DNA of 33,991 nucleotides. Origin: Hellea sp. Lineage in GTDB: Bacteria; Pseudomonadota; Alphaproteobacteria; Caulobacterales; Maricaulaceae. The notes beneath the pieces are model-generated. The model was given only the letters and a program-made list of their open reading frames with translations. It did not search any database and was not told the DNA's origin. The translations under genes were made by a program, and so were the position numbers. Below, piece by piece: positions 1-9,017 of this stretch. Within the stretch, counting starts at the first letter, position 1; every line of letters starts with the position of its first letter. Location: positions 1,409 through 35,399 of the forward strand of contig JAHDCL010000023.1 in NCBI GenBank assembly GCA_020629875.1, given 5' to 3'.

Positions 1-1278
1 GAGGAAAACTCGAGTGATTTTTCAAGAGAATATCTCGACCTTAAAGTCAGGCTACACCAAAAAATAATTGATGAAATAAATTTATCCGCCTTGGATAAAA
101 TTGAAAAATCGCAACTTCGCAAAGAAATAGATACGGTTTTATCTGTATTATTAAAAGAAGAAAACGAACCTTTAAATCGTACAGAACGCGCACGCTTGGC
201 TGATGAAATCATTGACGAACTTCTCGGCTTTGGGCCCCTTGAACCCCTTCTTTCCGATCCGACCGTATCTGACATTCTGGTTAATAGCCCCTCTGAAGTT
301 TTTGTCGAACGCCGCGGGGTCTTGGAAGAAACGCAAATTAAATTCCGCGATGATGAGCATCTATTACGAATTATTGACCGTATTGTTGTTGGTGTTGGCC
401 GGAGAATCGACGAATCTACTCCTCTGGTGGATGCGCGCCTACCCGATGGCTCCCGGGTTAATGCTGTTATTCCGCCTATCACGTTGGACGGTGCATCGGT
501 GTCAATTCGGAAGTTTTCAAAAATTCCATTCGACATGGAAAAACTCGTCGAAATCGGGTCAATGACAGAATCATGTGCGAGTGTTCTAAACGGCGTTGTA
601 GCGTCACGGTTGAATATCTTGGTTTCCGGCGGTACCGGAACAGGCAAGACAACATTGCTCAATGCAATGTCGCGTTCTATCGGCGCCACCGAGCGTATTG
701 TTACAATAGAAGATGCAGCAGAACTACAATTACAACAACGGCATGTCGTAAGAATGGAAACACGGCCTTCAAATATTGAAGGCAAAGGCGAAATAAATCA
801 ACGTATGCTCGTCAAGAATGCCCTGCGGATGCGTCCTGACAGAATTATTTTGGGCGAAATCCGCGGTGGTGAAGCCTTTGATATGTTACAGGCCATGAAT
901 ACGGGTCATGATGGCTCCATAACAACAGTACACGCCAACACCCCTCGTGACGCACTGTCCCGAGTTGAACAAATGATCGGCATGGCAGGCATGGACCTCC
1001 CCGCAAAGTCGGTTCGTGGTCAGATTGCAAGCGCACTCGATGTTATTATTCAAATCAGACGTTTTGCGGACGGGTCACGCCGGGTTGTGTCAATTCAAGA
1101 GGTTACCGGGATGGAAGGTGAGGTCGTCACCATGCAAGAAATTTTCCGCTACACCCAGTCGCACATCGATACTGAAGGTAAGGTTCATGGCGAGTTTGTT
1201 TATACTGGAGTCCGGCCAGAATTTTTCAATATCTTTAAAGCCAACAATATTTCACTTCATCCAGATTTTACACTTTAG
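1..1278 (+). CDS. cpaF: Tad pilus secretion ATPase CpaF/TadA (5' end outside window)
   Basis: This is the hexameric secretion ATPase that powers assembly of Tad/Flp pili at the inner membrane. The reading frame is open from base 1. The residues before the first in-frame TTG at 91 (including [18 protein letters not shown]) match the usual CpaF N-terminal region, so the true start lies left of the window and 91 is not a start. Visible motifs are the GLGPLEPLL-like stretch (here GFGPLEPLL), [20 protein letters not shown], a Walker A box GGTGTGKTT encoded at 628-654, the Asp/His boxes around [10 protein letters not shown] and the [11 protein letters not shown] segment. The gene ends with TAG 12 bases before tadB, and tadB, tadC and tadD follow in the same direction, the normal tad order. 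Family assignment is secure; only the N-terminus is missing. Confidence 0.96.
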   Translation, partial: EENSSDFSREYLDLKVRLHQKIIDEINLSALDKIEKSQLRKEIDTVLSVLLKEENEPLNRTERARLADEIIDELLGFGPLEPLLSDPTVSDILVNSPSEVFVERRGVLEETQIKFRDDEHLLRIIDRIVVGVGRRIDESTPLVDARLPDGSRVNAVIPPITLDGASVSIRKFSKIPFDMEKLVEIGSMTESCASVLNGVVASRLNILVSGGTGTGKTTLLNAMSRSIGATERIVTIEDAAELQLQQRHVVRMETRPSNIEGKGEINQRMLVKNALRMRPDRIILGEIRGGEAFDMLQAMNTGHDGSITTVHANTPRDALSRVEQMIGMAGMDLPAKSVRGQIASALDVIIQIRRFADGSRRVVSIQEVTGMEGEVVTMQEIFRYTQSHIDTEGKVHGEFVYTGVRPEFFNIFKANNISLHPDFTL

Positions 1279-1290
1279 AGGCTTAAAGAA

Positions 1291-2256
1291 ATGGGCTCAT
1301 ACACACTTTATATCATCTACGCTCTAATATTCATGACCGTGCTTCTTCTCGTTGAAGGGTTATATTTTTTAACGTCTGCTAAAACACGTACGGATGAAGC
1401 CGCGAATAAACGCATGAAACTCATAAAAAAGACAGGCGATGAGACGATTGGTATCATGTTATTGCGCAGTCAATCCGGCGGTAAATTCAGCAAGCAATTA
1501 GGGCGTTATATGCCCCAAATCCAAAAGACGCTCTGGGCCGCCAATTCAGGATTAACGCCATCAGGCTTCTTTATGCTCTGCGGAATTATTACCTTCATGC
1601 TGTTTTTCCTTATCAGTTTGGCATCAACCTTGGGAACGTTTTCGACCTTTTTATTATCACTAATATTTGGCTTTGGGCTGCCCTATATGTGGGTCAAAAG
1701 CAAAGCCAAAAAACGCCATAAGCTTTTTTCAGAACAATTATGTCCTGCCATCGACCTTGTTGCGCGCGGCCTGCAAGCCGGACATCCGGCATCAGTCGCA
1801 TTGGAAATGGTCTCGAAGGAAATGCCCGATCCAATCGGAACTGAATTTGGCTTGGCTATTGATGAAATTAATTATGGTCTCGATAGAAATAAAGCATTGA
1901 TGAATATATCTGAACGTTTCCCGAATGATGACTTAAGTTTTTTCATCTCCGCTTTAGAAGTTCAGAAAGAGACAGGCGGAAATCTCGTCCACGTTCTTAA
2001 CAATCTCTCAGATATCATCAGAACACGCCGGGCTATGCTCAAAAAAGTCTGGGCATTATCTGCCGAAGGGCGCGTGACGGCATATGTTGTTGGCATCTTA
2101 CCTTTTGTGATCATGGTGATTATCACATTGATGAACCCTGGGTATTACACAGAATATTCTGACGACATGTTCTTCATCATCGGAATGATCGTACCAGCCG
2201 TGCTATATGTCCTTGGGATGTATTGGATATGGAAAATGGTAAAAATCAGAATTTAG
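1291..2256 (+). CDS. tadB: Tad pilus inner-membrane platform protein TadB
   Basis: This 321-residue protein is one of the two paralogous inner-membrane platform proteins of the Tad pilus machine, on which the CpaF ATPase acts. It has an N-terminal membrane segment (about residues 5-27) and a second hydrophobic pair (about 90-135). A cytoplasmic type II secretion F domain follows with the phrases QLCPAIDLVARGLQAGHP and FFISALEVQKETGGNL. The C-terminus has two membrane segments (about 260-280 and 290-310). The start is an ATG 12 bases after the cpaF stop, with an AGG/AAAG purine stretch just upstream. TadC follows after 9 bases. The TadB rather than TadC label rests on gene order and on the ARGLQAGHP-type motif. 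Confidence 0.93.
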   Translation: MGSYTLYIIYALIFMTVLLLVEGLYFLTSAKTRTDEAANKRMKLIKKTGDETIGIMLLRSQSGGKFSKQLGRYMPQIQKTLWAANSGLTPSGFFMLCGIITFMLFFLISLASTLGTFSTFLLSLIFGFGLPYMWVKSKAKKRHKLFSEQLCPAIDLVARGLQAGHPASVALEMVSKEMPDPIGTEFGLAIDEINYGLDRNKALMNISERFPNDDLSFFISALEVQKETGGNLVHVLNNLSDIIRTRRAMLKKVWALSAEGRVTAYVVGILPFVIMVIITLMNPGYYTEYSDDMFFIIGMIVPAVLYVLGMYWIWKMVKIRI

Positions 2257-2265
2257 GGGGAAATC

Positions 2266-3183
2266 ATGTCCGAAAGTATTATTTATTTAGGAAGTTTGAT
2301 AACGTTGGGTTTTGTTTTACTGGCCCTATGGTTTTTTCTACGCAGCCGTGACAATGTAATAATTAGGCTCAAGGAAACTTCTAAGTCACATGCTGACACT
2401 GTGTCCCTATACAAAATAGACCCTAACAGTAAGATTATAAAACTGCTGAAACCGTTTCAGGAAAAAATCGCAACAGATAATGACAAAACTCGCAATAGAC
2501 GTGCGAACCTCTTGGTAGGAGCGGGATTTTACGGTGGCGCCGCTCAAACGATTTTTTATGCAACACGCATTAGCTTAGCCGTCATTTTTGCAACGGGTCT
2601 GGCCACAGCGTTTTTATTTGCGAGCCCTACAGCTCAACCCTCGATGATGATTATATTAGTCACGCTGGCAGCCACGATTGGTTATTATCTTCCGCTTTTA
2701 TACGTCACGGTGCGCGCTAAAGAGCGCAGATTGAGGTTCAGCGAAGGTCTCCCCGATGCGATGGATATGCTGCTCATTTGCTTAGAGTCAGGGCTTTCAT
2801 TCCCTGCCAGCTTGAAACATGTTTCAAAAGAGCTGGCAGCCTCACACCCTGTCGTCAGCGAACAATTTCATATTGCAACATTGGAATTCCAAGCCGGGCG
2901 AAAAAGAGCCGAAGCGTTAAAAAACCTGGCGGAACGCGTTGATCTTCCGGAGGTACATTCCATAACAACAATGATAATTCAGTCAGACGCACTAGGAACG
3001 AGTTTGACCCGTGCCTTAAATGCAGCGTCAGAGGATATGAGACGTGATCGTATGTTGAGAGCAGAAGAAAAAGCCAGCGCACTACCTGCCAAGATGTCTA
3101 TCCCACTGGTGCTTTGTATTTTTCCAACACTTTTTGCTGTCATTATGGTGCCTGTCATGGTGCGCATATTTCGTGTTCTTTAA
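2266..3183 (+). CDS. tadC: Tad pilus inner-membrane platform protein TadC
   Basis: This 305-residue protein is the second Tad platform subunit and pairs with TadB in the inner membrane. It has an N-terminal membrane helix (about 5-25) and two hydrophobic segments in the middle (about 98-150). Its type II secretion F domain carries LPDAMDMLLICLESGLSFP and IIQSDALGTSLTRAL, which are typical of TadC. It ends with a C-terminal helix followed by VPVMVRIFRVL. The ATG start has the ribosome site GGGG about 6 bases upstream. The TAA stop lies inside the strong AAGGAGG ribosome site of tadD, so the two genes are probably co-translated. Confidence 0.93.
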   Translation: MSESIIYLGSLITLGFVLLALWFFLRSRDNVIIRLKETSKSHADTVSLYKIDPNSKIIKLLKPFQEKIATDNDKTRNRRANLLVGAGFYGGAAQTIFYATRISLAVIFATGLATAFLFASPTAQPSMMIILVTLAATIGYYLPLLYVTVRAKERRLRFSEGLPDAMDMLLICLESGLSFPASLKHVSKELAASHPVVSEQFHIATLEFQAGRKRAEALKNLAERVDLPEVHSITTMIIQSDALGTSLTRALNAASEDMRRDRMLRAEEKASALPAKMSIPLVLCIFPTLFAVIMVPVMVRIFRVL

Positions 3184-3193
3184 GGAGGTTGTC

Positions 3194-4096
3194 ATGAAAC
3201 TTATAATCAATACTCTTATTACATTGGCAGTTGGTTTTACTATGACTGGCTGTGCAACTACACTAGGAAAGCATGGAGACAAGTATTCCAACGTTTCAGT
3301 TAGTAAATTGCTGCAGCAAAAAGAAATGCCCGAAGAGAACAAAGCTATAATGGTTCCAGCACTCAAGCAGAGAGCTGAAAATGATCTTCAGTCAGGTGAT
3401 TTTAAGTCGGCCATAGAACATGCAAACTTAGCGGCAAAATGGAGTCCGGAAGATACGAATATTAAGTACCTTTTGGCAGAGGCTCTCTTCAAATCCGGAA
3501 ACACTCGCAAATCACAAATCCTATTCTCTGAGTTAGTCGAGACAGACCCAAAGGCTGAAAACTTTCAAGGATATGGATTGAGTCTTCTGAGTAATAATAA
3601 ATACCCTGAAAGTCATAACTGGTTAAATAAAGCCGTGATTGAAAATGGAGAACTGTGGCGCTCATGGAATGGCTTGGGCATGATTTATGATAAATCCAAA
3701 GATTGGAAGAATGCCGAGCAGGCCTATAAGGTAGCAATTGCACAAGAGAAAAATACAAGCTCATATCATAATTTAGCGATGTCCTATATGAATCAAGATC
3801 GATTGGAGGAGGCGCTCATATCATTTGAAAATGCAAAAGCGCTCTCTGATGGAAATTCATATCCTGATTTACAATATCGCACGGCTCTGGCACTCTCCGG
3901 CGAAATAGATAACGCTTTGAACGGCACAACAGATGCCCAGGCATCGGATCTATATAATCAATTGGGAGTGAGAGCCATGAGAAATGGGGAAAGAGGTAAC
4001 GCAATAAAATTTTTAAAACTCGCAATTGCTAAAAGTCCAACCTTTCATGCCAACGCAGAAAAGAACCTAGCCCTTGTTGCCACTCAATCTCCCTGA
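3194..4096 (+). CDS. tadD: TadD-like TPR lipoprotein of the Tad pilus
   Basis: This 300-residue predicted lipoprotein resembles TadD, the TPR protein that helps the Tad secretin in the outer membrane. I chose the ATG at 3194 over upstream in-frame codons for two reasons. It has a near-perfect ribosome site (AAGGAGG at 3182-3188), and it starts a lipoprotein signal peptide ending in the lipobox TMTGC (residues 16-20). The rest is a series of helical TPR-like repeats, visible as recurring A..Y/L..G..A patterns (for example SGDFKSAIEHANLAAKWSPE and NAEQAYKVAI). The frame ends 23 bases inside the next gene, so the two are translationally coupled. TPR proteins diverge quickly, so the exact role rests on position next to tadC. 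Confidence 0.85.
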   Translation: MKLIINTLITLAVGFTMTGCATTLGKHGDKYSNVSVSKLLQQKEMPEENKAIMVPALKQRAENDLQSGDFKSAIEHANLAAKWSPEDTNIKYLLAEALFKSGNTRKSQILFSELVETDPKAENFQGYGLSLLSNNKYPESHNWLNKAVIENGELWRSWNGLGMIYDKSKDWKNAEQAYKVAIAQEKNTSSYHNLAMSYMNQDRLEEALISFENAKALSDGNSYPDLQYRTALALSGEIDNALNGTTDAQASDLYNQLGVRAMRNGERGNAIKFLKLAIAKSPTFHANAEKNLALVATQSP

Positions 4097-4595
4097 CTCT
4101 TTATTAGAGGCTCCCATCCCGTTACTAAGTATTGCCGCTATTACTTTAGTAGTAGCAGCAATGATTGATGCTAAAACACTTACGATTCCAAATATTATTC
4201 CTCTCATTATTTTGGGGCTGTTTTTTATGTCGGTGGTATCAATGATGCCAAGCCTTTCAATGTTAGCTGTCCATCTTATCACAGGCTTCATTGGGTTTCT
4301 CATCGCATTGCTGCTCTATGTCATAGGCCCCATGGGCGGGGGTGACGTAAAGCTATTCGGCGCGATAGCACTCTGGACTACACCAATGGGATTGCTAACG
4401 CTTTCCCTCTATGTCTCTCTTGCGGGATTCGGTTTCGCTCTTGTGATTTTGATAGTTGCCATGGGCCGCCAAAAGCTAGGCTCTGCGAAACAGGCGTCCT
4501 TAAAAGAGGCCTACAAAAGCGCCGCCAAAATACGAATTCCCTACGGAATTCCAATTGTTGCAGGCACATTATTGTATGCGTTTAATATATTTTAG
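4074..4595 (+). CDS. cpaA: Prepilin peptidase, A24 family (CpaA/TadV type)
   Basis: This short (173-residue) polytopic membrane aspartic protease would cleave Flp prepilins and related pseudopilins. The two catalytic aspartates of the A24 family are visible. The first lies in MIDAKTLTIPN after the first membrane helix, and the second in the GxGD-type motif GPMGGGDVKLFGA. The length fits the CpaA/TadV subgroup, which lacks the N-terminal methylase domain of PilD. The start is uncertain: TTG at 4074 or 4077 overlaps the end of tadD by about 20 bases and keeps the first helix intact, while the ATG at 4161 would remove that helix. It is the last gene of the visible tad run, and no flp pilin gene lies nearby in this window. 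Confidence 0.88.
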   Translation: MLPLNLPDSLLEAPIPLLSIAAITLVVAAMIDAKTLTIPNIIPLIILGLFFMSVVSMMPSLSMLAVHLITGFIGFLIALLLYVIGPMGGGDVKLFGAIALWTTPMGLLTLSLYVSLAGFGFALVILIVAMGRQKLGSAKQASLKEAYKSAAKIRIPYGIPIVAGTLLYAFNIF

Positions 4596-5040
4596 ACTTT
4601 GAAATGAGATATACGCGTCCTTTAAATTTGGGGTTATATAGTCTCCACGCCCGAGGACGCCGCAAGTACGTCAACAGCCCTATTAATTGTATAGACATGT
4701 TGAGGCGCGTATATTTTTTACATTGCATAAAAACAAATCGTAATATCTTAAGCGGTGCTTTATACTTGCGGTCTAATCACAAGCTATAAGCCAAGTAGGC
4801 CGTAGGCCTTTAAGGTCAAACAACCGTCTTCTTCATCTTCCCGCGTTCCGTCCGTGAAGTGCCACCTTGCTAAGTCCCTGTACCCTGCGCAACATCACAC
4901 TGCGTCTTAGATTTTCCTAACTACCTGCTTCGCAAGCATGACCGTTTCCCTTGCTTAATTATCTTTTCGCGGGCACTCTGGCTCTATGTCGCTTATTTTG
5001 ATACTCAAGAGAGTCTTCTTTAGCGAAAGAGTTTTATCCA
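4596..5040. other. Intergenic region without a recognisable gene
   Basis: About 450 bases lie between the prepilin peptidase and the ATG repeat. I see no tRNA, no convincing coding frame on either strand and no strong terminator. A small perfect hairpin (TGCTT-CGC-AAGCA) sits at 4926-4938, and a tandem GTAGGCC GTAGGCC occurs near 4796-4810. A 61-codon frame at 4604-4789 has no ribosome site and no protein-like character, so I do not call it. Confidence 0.5.
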
Positions 5041-5043
5041 TTG

Positions 5044-5061
5044 ATGATGATGATGATGATG
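5044..5061 (+). repeat. (ATG)6 trinucleotide repeat
   Basis: Six perfect tandem ATG triplets follow a TTG at 5041. Gain or loss of units would not shift the reading frame. It would only change the number of possible start codons for the doubtful frame 5044-5316. Confidence 0.9.
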
Positions 5062-5316
5062 TATGAAGAAAGCGGCCTGAAAACGTTTTATTCCCGTTTT
5101 CCTCACCTTCGCGCTACTTTCCGCATAGGCTACAGTCGCGCACATTTGATGCCTCGTCCTTTCGTCACATGCAAACGGATGCTTGGTGTCCCTGTTTCAA
5201 GGGTATACGAAACACCTGAACTGACTGAGGCGCAGATGCCCTTATGGTTAGCCCGCGCGGTTAAAGACTTCGCGCGCATCCCATTGCGCCTTTTTCTTAA
5301 AGACAACACGGTTTAA
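5044..5316 (+). CDS. Doubtful small hypothetical protein starting in an ATG repeat
   Basis: I do not recognise this frame. It runs from a run of six in-frame ATG codons, giving MMMMMMYEESGLK, for about 90 residues. It ends 69 bases inside the 3' end of the convergent symporter gene. The product is basic with no membrane segment and no known motif. Only a weak purine stretch (AAAGAG) lies upstream. The convergent overlap and lack of homology signal make a chance frame quite possible, but the neighbouring region holds no other gene. The true start among the ATGs cannot be decided. Confidence 0.25.
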   Translation: MMMMMMYEESGLKTFYSRFPHLRATFRIGYSRAHLMPRPFVTCKRMLGVPVSRVYETPELTEAQMPLWLARAVKDFARIPLRLFLKDNTV

Positions 5317-6759
5317 TAAAAGCGCTAATACAACCATTGTGATGAGATTAATCGCCATGAGGTGAATGTAGTGCAAACCAACGCGCTGCGTGGTTAAATC
5401 TGCATTCACGGCCAGAGGGTTCAGCATCCAGAAATAGAAGAGCACGCCAAAGATAACCGAAATAATCATAGCGCGAGCGTCTACATTTTTGAACAGCACG
5501 CCCACGATAAAGGCCGAAAGAATAGGCATAGACAGCAACCCGTAAAGCGTCTGCACAGTATTGATGAGGCTGTCTTGTGTCGCGAAGAACGGCACTAATA
5601 ACAGGCTGGCAACCACCATCGCGACAGATACCCATAATGAGAGCCGTTTTATGTTGGGCGTTTTATTCACATAGGTTTCGTGAATGTCACAAACCCAAAG
5701 CGCGGCTGAGGCGTTTAGGATTGAGTTAAATGTTGTCAAAATCGCGGCCAGAATGGCTGCAGCGAAAGCACCTGACAAGAATGTCGGCAAGATATCACCA
5801 ACAAGTTGACCATAGGCCATGTCATTTTCAATCCGGCCATAAAGCTTGTAGGATACAATACCCGGAATCACGATAATCGCCGGAACAATGAGAAGCCGAA
5901 TACCGGCAGCCGCCAAGATGCCTTTTTGCGCTTCTTTCACCGAAGGCGACGCCATAGCGCGCTGCGTAATTGTTTGATTAGTTGACCAATAAAAAATCTG
6001 AATAAAAAGCATGCCCGTAAACAGCGTCTTGAAAGGAATAGCTGAATCAGGCGATCCGATTAGCGTCAAACGGTCCTTCGGGATGCCACTAAAATCAAAG
6101 TTGATGGATTTAAGCGCGACATAAGTCACAAAGAGGGCCAGCCCCAATAAGAGCACCCCTGAGAACGTATCAGAGACCGCCACAGCCCGTAATCCACCAA
6201 AAATTGCGTAAGCTGCGCCCATCAGCGCAAAAACTAATGACAGTGCAAATATCATCGGGTCAATCGCGCCAAAACCCGGGACCATGACGGGGTCCGTTGA
6301 CAATCCAAACATAGAAATCATGAATTGCGAACCGCCATAGAGAATAGCGGGCAGAAAAATGAAGACGTTTCCGAGAAGAAAGAGAATAGAAATCAAAGCT
6401 CGAATATGAGGGTTCTGATAACGCTTTTCGAGAAGCTCCGTCGTCGTCGTGCAATTATATTTATAATAAACCGGAATGAACAAAAAGCAGAGAATAAACA
6501 GCCCGACCACAGCGGCTAATTCCCACCACGCGAGCAACGCCATTTGATTACCATTCATCCCGACCAACTGGTCAGTTGAGAGATTAGTCAATGTAATCGA
6601 GCCGGCAACAAAATACCATTTCAGCGAACCTCCTGCGAGAAAGTATTCCTGCTCGCCATTTTCACTATGGCGAGCACCCTTACAATACCAATAGGTCACA
6701 GCTGCAATTAAGGCCGTGATTGCAAGAAAAACGACAATCTGTACTGGTTGAAGTTCCAT
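5248..6759 (-). CDS. SGLT-family sodium/galactose-type sugar symporter
   Basis: This is a sodium:solute symporter of about 503 residues with some 13-14 hydrophobic helices, most like the Vibrio vSGLT group. Near the first unwound helix it reads TNLSTDQ. This lines up with the vSGLT sugar-site segment around N64/E68/Q69 (here N59, D63, Q64). Further on, NQTITQRAMASPSVKEAQKG matches the conserved SGLT loop. I prefer the ATG at 6759 (protein starting MELQPVQ) over the ATG at 6789, because GGGGAG lies 8-13 bases upstream of the former and nothing useful precedes the latter. It is the last gene after halogenase, sapC and alpha-galactosidase. It probably imports galactose or an alpha-galactoside for the GH36 enzyme and galKTE. 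Substrate is inferred from context and the binding-site match. Confidence 0.9.
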   Translation of the reverse strand: MELQPVQIVVFLAITALIAAVTYWYCKGARHSENGEQEYFLAGGSLKWYFVAGSITLTNLSTDQLVGMNGNQMALLAWWELAAVVGLFILCFLFIPVYYKYNCTTTTELLEKRYQNPHIRALISILFLLGNVFIFLPAILYGGSQFMISMFGLSTDPVMVPGFGAIDPMIFALSLVFALMGAAYAIFGGLRAVAVSDTFSGVLLLGLALFVTYVALKSINFDFSGIPKDRLTLIGSPDSAIPFKTLFTGMLFIQIFYWSTNQTITQRAMASPSVKEAQKGILAAAGIRLLIVPAIIVIPGIVSYKLYGRIENDMAYGQLVGDILPTFLSGAFAAAILAAILTTFNSILNASAALWVCDIHETYVNKTPNIKRLSLWVSVAMVVASLLLVPFFATQDSLINTVQTLYGLLSMPILSAFIVGVLFKNVDARAMIISVIFGVLFYFWMLNPLAVNADLTTQRVGLHYIHLMAINLITMVVLALLLNRVVFKKKAQWDAREVFNRAG

Positions 6760-6797
6760 GATTTCTCTCCCCGTCTGTTTCCCAGACATTTTTATTT

Positions 6798-9008
6798 CTA
6801 ATTATTATCTTTCTTGAAGACGAACAGATGCGAGCTAAAATCACCTTTGGTCATATAGCGTACCTTTTCATTGACCTGCCCTGTCGCGACATATGGCAAG
6901 GGCATGCCATTTTGCATCAAGGCATCTCCGGCGTAAGTAGCGCCATCCTCGACAAGCATGTAATCTGCATTGGCCTCCAGCCCTACCATACGCGCCCGGC
7001 GGAACGGCAGGTTCGGTGCGGCAAGGATATGGAAATATGCCAAATAAACGGTCTGTTCATCTCTGCTCGTATACTGCCAACACACTTCATTTTTGGATTT
7101 AATGAGGCGGTCGAAGCGTCCCCCGACAAAATCTTCCGACGTGTCTTTGGCAAACATTATCAAGCTTTGGAGCTCTGACTTGTGCTCGTCAATATCCTCT
7201 TCATTCAATGAAATTCCGCGTGCGGCGCAAAATGCGCCGGCATTAAAACGAGTCTTAATTGAACTAACTCGGCCGTTTTGGTGGTTTGGCGAAGGACCGA
7301 TATAGGCCGCCGTAACATCCAATGGGAAGAGATAGGAACACCCATTGATGATGTCTAAGCGCCCAATCGGGTCGCACATATCGCTCGTCCAATTTTGTGC
7401 CATGTAACTCAACATACCTAAGTCGAAACGATTGCCGCCACTGGCGCAGTTTTCAAACAAGACGTCCGGGTATTTTTTCGTAAGGCGGCGCAGAAGGTCG
7501 TAAAGCCCAAGCATGTATCGATGGGAGACTTCGCGCTGGCGGTTCTTGGACTGTCCCGCGGACCCGACTTCGGTCATGTTCCGGTTCATATCCCACTTAA
7601 CGTAATCAATATCCCCGCACGACAAAATGTCATCGATTTGAGCGTAAAGATAATCAATCACTTCTGGACGGGATAGATCGAGTGTTAACTGATTGCGACC
7701 CAAAGAAGGTTTGCGTCCTGGCACATGCAGTATCCAATCTGGATGATCCTCAAAAAGTTGGCTTTTAGGATTCACCATTTCCGGTTCAAACCAAATTCCG
7801 AACTTCAAACCTTTAGCTTTCACCTTGGCCGCTAGCGCTGGTATACCGCTGGGGAAGCGTTCTTTATCCGCAGTCCAGTCGCCCAATGACGAAGTGTCGT
7901 CACGACGACCCTCAAACCAGCCATCATCAAGAACTAGCATATCCACGCCAATTTCTTTGGCTTTATCGGCGAGATGCAGCACCTTCTCTTCATCCACATC
8001 AAAATACGCAGCCTCCCAAGTATTGAGATACGTCGGACGTGGTTTGTGACGGAACCGCTCCGGCGAGACCTTCTCTCGGACAAATTCATGCCATATATGA
8101 CTCATGCTGCGCAGGCCCTTATCGGCGTAAACATGCAAGGCTTCGGGGGTGCAAAATTTCTTACCGGGCTTTAGGCGCCAGTGGAAGTTAAAGGGGTTGA
8201 TACCCGCCAGCAAACGGACATCTTCAAATTCTCCTTTTTCAACGGAAAGAGAGAAATTGCCACTATACATCAGAGTTGTCGCGTGAACGCGGCCATATTC
8301 CTCGGTTGTGCCTTTTTGAACAATGGCAATAAATGGGCTATGCGCGGCACTGGAAGTGCCTCTTGCGCTATCTACAATAAATCGGCCTTTTGGCACATCG
8401 ATACGTTCTTCGCAAAACTCTCGAGACCAGGTGCCATGAAGATGCAGGATTTCATATTCATGCGGTGGTAAGTCTAAAGCAGAGCTATAGGCATGCTGTA
8501 ACTGAAGTTCTTTATTACCCTTATTTTTGAATTTCGCCGATCGAACTAGAACACCATAATGCTCATAAACCGTATAGTAGAGTTCAACCTCGAGCTTATG
8601 TAGCGGATCTTCGAGCGTTACGATGAGAGTTTCGCTGTCCCCGCCCCTGGCTGAGGGAAGCTTTTTGAGGCGCGGCTTCTCCTTAACAATTTGGTACTTT
8701 TTATAATGCAGCGAGAAGACAGTGTTACCATCAGAATTACGCCCGTGCAGCGCTGGAAAGCGGTAATCAGATGTCCCGAAGCTTGGGAACTCCTGCGGCG
8801 TATCAGAGAGACTGAAATATGGCCCGCCTTGAAAGTTTGAAGCGACTTCCCGCTGGGTTCGCAAATGATGCACAGCAACATTCAGGGGGTCTCTTAACGG
8901 CCCGCCATAATGAAGGTGTTCCAATATCCCTTCGGGCGAAACTCGAAACACATAAGAGAAATACTTATTGGTAAGCGCAAAAGTTTTATCTTTGGAAACG
9001 GTAATCAC
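6798..9008 (-). CDS. Alpha-galactosidase, glycoside hydrolase family 36
   Basis: This 736-residue enzyme hydrolyses terminal alpha-galactosyl residues (melibiose/raffinose-type sugars or galactomannan side chains). It has the GH36 layout of an N-terminal beta-supersandwich, a central TIM barrel and a C-terminal beta domain. The nucleophile Asp473 lies in DYVKWDMNRN and the acid/base Asp543 in NWTSDMCDPIGRL. The 70-residue spacing between them is that of characterised GH36 enzymes. Other family phrases are DDGWFEGRRDD, GIWFEPEMVNP and PSPNHQNGR. No signal peptide is seen, so it should act in the cytoplasm on sugar brought in by the adjacent symporter. The start is a GTG with AAGAG about 8 bases upstream, 9 bases after the sapC stop. 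Confidence 0.95.
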   Translation of the reverse strand: MITVSKDKTFALTNKYFSYVFRVSPEGILEHLHYGGPLRDPLNVAVHHLRTQREVASNFQGGPYFSLSDTPQEFPSFGTSDYRFPALHGRNSDGNTVFSLHYKKYQIVKEKPRLKKLPSARGGDSETLIVTLEDPLHKLEVELYYTVYEHYGVLVRSAKFKNKGNKELQLQHAYSSALDLPPHEYEILHLHGTWSREFCEERIDVPKGRFIVDSARGTSSAAHSPFIAIVQKGTTEEYGRVHATTLMYSGNFSLSVEKGEFEDVRLLAGINPFNFHWRLKPGKKFCTPEALHVYADKGLRSMSHIWHEFVREKVSPERFRHKPRPTYLNTWEAAYFDVDEEKVLHLADKAKEIGVDMLVLDDGWFEGRRDDTSSLGDWTADKERFPSGIPALAAKVKAKGLKFGIWFEPEMVNPKSQLFEDHPDWILHVPGRKPSLGRNQLTLDLSRPEVIDYLYAQIDDILSCGDIDYVKWDMNRNMTEVGSAGQSKNRQREVSHRYMLGLYDLLRRLTKKYPDVLFENCASGGNRFDLGMLSYMAQNWTSDMCDPIGRLDIINGCSYLFPLDVTAAYIGPSPNHQNGRVSSIKTRFNAGAFCAARGISLNEEDIDEHKSELQSLIMFAKDTSEDFVGGRFDRLIKSKNEVCWQYTSRDEQTVYLAYFHILAAPNLPFRRARMVGLEANADYMLVEDGATYAGDALMQNGMPLPYVATGQVNEKVRYMTKGDFSSHLFVFKKDNN

Positions 9009-9017
9009 GGCTAGCTC

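Noticed and set aside
4604-4789. A 61-codon frame after the prepilin peptidase
   Set aside because: No ribosome site, unusual composition and no motif.
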